Below are positions 60,862 to 64,000 of a stretch of DNA of 64,000 nucleotides, piece after piece. The notes beneath the pieces were generated by a model that saw only the letters and a program-made list of their open reading frames with translations, was not told where the DNA came from and did no database searches. The stretch is taken from NCBI GenBank assembly GCA_000226015.1, contig JH154463.1, positions 209,723 through 273,722 on the forward strand, read 5' to 3'. How positions within the stretch are numbered: position 1 is the first letter of the stretch; each line of letters opens with the position of its first letter. Position numbers and translations under genes: made by a program. This DNA is from Mnemiopsis leidyi. Taxonomy: Eukaryota; Ctenophora; Tentaculata; Lobata; Bolinopsidae.

Positions 60862-61524
60862 GGTTGTCGCGGTGATACCCGACTCTCGCAGCTCATAGCT
60901 GACCGTTTCATTAGAACGGTAGACGGATATAATCTCGTCAAAATGAGAGCTCACCTTTTGGTTGCAAACCCAAATATCTCCACGTATAGCCCATTCTTAA
61001 ATACATTGAAGATGAACCTTGCTGATATTTAATTTTTCCTTAATTATAAATTTGTAAGTGTATGAATATAGACGTCTCTCAGCATAGTCCACTATTTATC
61101 AAATTTGTTTCAAACGACTTAGAGTGCAACATCTTAAACACATAACAAGCAAGTGTAGATTTTACAGAAGTTCTCTTTAACCCTCAGAAGCATCTGGTGG
61201 CAAGTTAAACAAGTTTTCATGCAGTGGCATAACATTGTAGGTTTAGCCAATAAGGTGCCCCTCAGCAGTAAAAAGGAGCCCCCAAGTAGCGCCTCTGGTA
61301 TAAGAGCTTACCGAGAGCAATTTGTAAAAATATGGCCGAAAAATCTAAATAAATAGTACAGTTATTCGACAAACCACGCGATTATACTAGTCACGCAGTT
61401 AATCTTGTAAAATTGTCCCATATTTTTATGACGATTTGACGCCCCCTTATGATTGACGAGATTATATCCGCCTACCATTCTAACGAAACGATAGCTGCGC
61501 GAGTCGGGTATCACCGCGACAACC
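60862..61524. mobile_element. MITE with long terminal inverted repeats
   Basis: The left terminal repeat (60862-60941) starts GGTTGTCGCGGTGATACCC and ends GGATATAATCTCGTCAA. The right terminal repeat (61454-61524) is its reverse complement, with a few substitutions and a 4-8 base deletion. The interior of about 510 bp carries no open frame of note, so the element is non-autonomous. The TIR length of about 75 bp points to a DNA-transposon-derived MITE. Outer flanks do not show an obvious target-site duplication. Confidence 0.8.
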
Positions 61525-62310
61525 TTGTGATGGTGCCCCCGGAGTAGCAGGGGCTGCCAGGGCATCGTTGTGCCGCTGTTTGGTGGCGTTCACTAGCTTT
61601 TTTCGCTTTTATACATTAGCCTCTTGGCATGTCATCGAAATTTATAATTAAATTCACGTTTTTACCCAAACTTTTTGCTTTCTTAATTCAAAAAACACTT
61701 TCTCGGGAGGTGACCATCAAGTGCTTCCACCACTTTCCTGTTATTATCTTGTTCAATATGTGTTGTATCCCCTTACTAGTTTAGTGTGTCTAGTATTGAA
61801 TAAATTTGGGTGTAAATTGTGAGTATCATAGATTGATTTCAATTGAAAGTTGTTTAAAAATTGTTTTGTTTAATCCCTCCTGTGGTACCGCACTACCAGT
61901 GCAGTTGTTGTTGTTGTTGTTATGCCGAGACACCAGAGGTTATCTTTTAAGGAGAGTTGCCTCTGCAAACGCCAGGGTACTATATATAATAATGAGATAC
62001 TATAATAATGAGATCTTTGTTAACAGTCTAGTGTCTAGGCTCACATCTGCTCTTTCAAATATGTTTTCTCAAGTTCTGATGGTAACGGTTTCTTTTTCTT
62101 TGTCTGACTTTGTCCGACCCTCATTCGAAGCGAATAAAATGACAGGAGGGTGCGCGCTGCCGTACAACTTTTTCCTCACATGCTGGGCATGTGGGACTAG
62201 TTTTATCAACTAATCTGTTGTTGTAGTTGAGTTAAACGAATTATTGAAGTTAAAAATTATTCAATTTTATGCCAATTTATACATTCAAATGAAATATTTC
62301 ATAAAAACAA

Positions 62311-62525
62311 TTACCGGGCGTTGCGCGGCTCTCTTTACGTTTCCCTCCGCTACAATTAGCCTCCGCAACAATTAGCCTGAGGTCCCCAGCCAAGGTTACC
62401 AGGCGTTGCAAAGCAAAAATTAGCCTGAGGTCCTCAGGCAAATAAATAATGGTTGCTTTGCGTTGCAGCCCATTTTCAATTCGCGCGCGGGGGCTGCCGC
62501 TTCGCGGCAGCAGGTCAGGCAACGT
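62311..62525. repeat. GC-rich short-repeat cluster
   Basis: ATTAGCCTGAGGTCC occurs twice (62381 and 62419 areas) with related CCTCAGGCAAA, GGCGTTGCAAAGCAA and TTGCTTTGCGTTGCAG words in both orientations, followed by a GCTGCCGC TTC GCGGCAGC stem. It looks like a composite of small repeats or a decayed element. Confidence 0.55.
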
Positions 62526-62584
62526 CTGACAAAATAATGGTATTCATATAGAACCACTCCCTTCATTTCTAGATTTATGCCTCA

Positions 62585-63015
62585 TGGAACCAGCGAACAT
62601 TCTTCCTTTATGAATGTGACCAAGTTAAGATCTCTGAAATTATTTCAAATTTAGAAAACGAAAAAGCTAATGACTTTACCATCAGGGCCATAAAACAGCT
62701 ATCTAATATTTTTAGTCCAGCACTGGTAGCGTTTTTTAAACGCCTGACTGTTCAATGGAACATTTCCATCAGTCCTTAAACTAGAAAAATTATACCAATT
62801 TACAAGAAAGATAATTAAGAGTTGATTGGAAACTACCGTCCTGTCTCGGCACTCTCAATATTAAGTAGGATCAGGATTTATGAGAAGATTATTCATAAAC
62901 ACTTGTATAGTTTACTAAAATAGCTACTAAAAACTAGCCTCATTGCAATTCGGGGTCATAGAGGTTGATTTTATCAGAGACCAATCAATGTGGAAGACTT
63001 AGATCTGAGATCTTA
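62585..63015 (+). pseudogene. Degraded non-LTR retrotransposon reverse transcriptase
   Basis: One plus-strand frame reads VKISEIISNLENEKANDF, then after a stop TRKIIPIYKKDN, then after another stop LIGNYRPVSALSILSR and YEKIIHKHLYSLL. The order and wording (IPIYKK, NYRPVS, EKI) match the fingers/palm start of LINE reverse transcriptases of the Jockey/CR1/RTE type. At least four in-frame stops and a probable frameshift near 62610 show it is dead. The catalytic FADD-like box, endonuclease and 3' tail were not found, so it is a 5' and 3' truncated fragment. Confidence 0.8.
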
Positions 63016-63631
63016 ATTTGATTTCAGATCAGCACAAATGAATGGTTACCTCATGTGTATCTTTACAGGGATATGATATCCCATGGGTTTTCAATACGCT
63101 ATTACATGGTTTCTTGACAATTGAATGTCAAAACCACTTTATTGTAGTTTTTAAGGACTTTTAAGATTTCTAACTAGCTTTTAAAACAGACAAAAAATTC
63201 TTTTTATTCCAGTTTAATACGAATTTTCATTTTCAGGATAAACCCATTTTTTATATAGGGACCATTATGTATTGAACGTAATTTTTTATTATATATATAC
63301 CAGCAATAGCAGCTTAATCGAGAATATCCTTATTTTGGAGGTTTTTGGGTTTTATAAAATCAGGATAATGAATTTGTGCTTTTATGATGCTTTCAGGGGC
63401 TCAGTCTCAATGAGTTCTTCAAAATGTGACCAAGCTCAAGCAGATTGGACCTTGCGTTTACGAGATATAGGCCAAAATGAGGGTAAATTTGGTGGTTTTG
63501 GTTGTGACAGAGACATAGAAATTCTCAAGGTTACCCTCAATAAGTCCAAAAGTAAAAGAGATAGAGATTCCCAATATCATTTATAAATTCTGTGGTGGTT
63601 TTGAGGTCAAGAATCACTGAATTCAAAATCA

Positions 63632-63734
63632 AAGTTACCCTCACTCTTACTCCAGGCCGACATTTTGTCTTGTAACAGCGCGCGGCGCGCGCGCACGCGT
63701 AGATGGCAACCTGGAGAAGAGTGTGAGGGTAATT
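63632..63734. repeat. Imperfect inverted repeat with CpG-rich alternating core
   Basis: The left arm TTACCCTCACTCTTACTCCAGG (63632-63656 region) is mirrored by CCTGGAGAAGAGTGTGAGGGTAA (63710-63732). The centre contains GCGCGCGGCGCGCGCGCACGCG (about 63678-63699), an alternating purine-pyrimidine tract able to form Z-DNA. Related GAGGGTAAAT/GAGGGCAAAT words occur near 63480 and 63826. It is likely part of a small foldback repeat family. Confidence 0.7.
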
Positions 63735-63969
63735 GGAAATTTTTTTGTTGTCAATAGTTGATTCCAATGTGCCCGATGTCTGTGCATTAGTCAATTTTTG
63801 ACCTTCTTACAAAATGTGGTCAAAATGAGGGCAAATTAGGGGAAATTTTGCATTTTCTATAAAAAATGATCCAACAGTTTATCCTCATAAGTGACACTTG
63901 TAAAGGTGAGGGTCACAGTTTAGTACATAGATACTTCAAGGATGACAAAAGTTAACAAATGAAACCTNA

Positions 63970-64000
63970 ACGGGCGATGCGCGTCTAGAATTTCTTCGAA
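63970..64000. repeat. Second copy of the GC-rich dispersed repeat (truncated)
   Basis: ACGGGCGATGCGCGTCTAGAA repeats the start of the element at 42277 exactly and continues AATTTCTTC with a 6-base deletion. It is cut by the window end, directly after an N at 63968. Confidence 0.75.

Noticed and set aside
61806-62213. 135-codon plus-strand frame
   Set aside because: Contains GTT-repeat (poly-Leu) sequence, no family features, and sits in repeat-derived DNA.
1-64000. CRISPR arrays, bacterial operons, prophage or insertion-sequence signatures
   Set aside because: Tandem repeats here lack unique spacers, and genes are intron-split eukaryotic genes.

Overview
This is a window of animal nuclear DNA. 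The coding regions are split by short, mostly 100-700 bp GT-AG introns and encode typical metazoan families: a tetraspanin, an UNC-93-like transporter, a six-EF-hand CREC protein of the secretory pathway, and an Ig-type membrane receptor. The DNA is AT-rich with many small inverted-repeat elements and one degraded non-LTR retrotransposon. I cannot name the species; a non-vertebrate metazoan is my inference from the compact introns and the mixture of families. Three runs of N are present: 20110-20119, 52683-53609 and base 63968.

Layout. 1-6435: no supportable gene. 6436-8546 (+): two-exon type I membrane protein with an Ig-like domain and a tyrosine-containing tail. 9569-9998 (+): an exon encoding a diverged second copy of that tail motif. 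17023-22177 (+): eight exons of a large cytoplasmic adaptor-like protein with a coiled coil and two YxxM motifs. Splice phases allow the receptor, the 9569 exon and the adaptor exons to be read as one 1,767-codon frame, so these may be one locus with alternative short and long tails. 23255-25602 (-): complete six-exon tetraspanin. 26534-30006 (+): complete 11-exon UNC-93-like gene, head to head with the tetraspanin. 32179-35470 (+): complete 10-exon MFS transporter. 36390-43296 (-): four-exon gene for a 2,036-residue acidic, Ser-rich protein ending in a divergent Ig-like domain. 49780-59883 (-): complete eight-exon calumenin/reticulocalbin-like gene with a 14-Asp run and a C-terminal HEEL. 59884-64000: repeat-rich DNA.

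The intron-exon structures of the tetraspanin, UNC-93-like, MFS, acidic and CREC genes were rebuilt by hand. In each, every junction obeys GT-AG and the exon lengths sum to a whole number of codons. The neighbouring genes are not an operon-like pathway; their arrangement (convergent, divergent) looks like ordinary eukaryotic gene order. The most interesting region is 6.4-22.2 kb (receptor plus possible alternative tail). The other items worth checking are the duplicated splice acceptor in the UNC-93-like gene, the Asp-expanded CREC protein, the unrecognised 2,036-residue protein, and the nested palindrome/MITE structures in the CREC intron and the right end.
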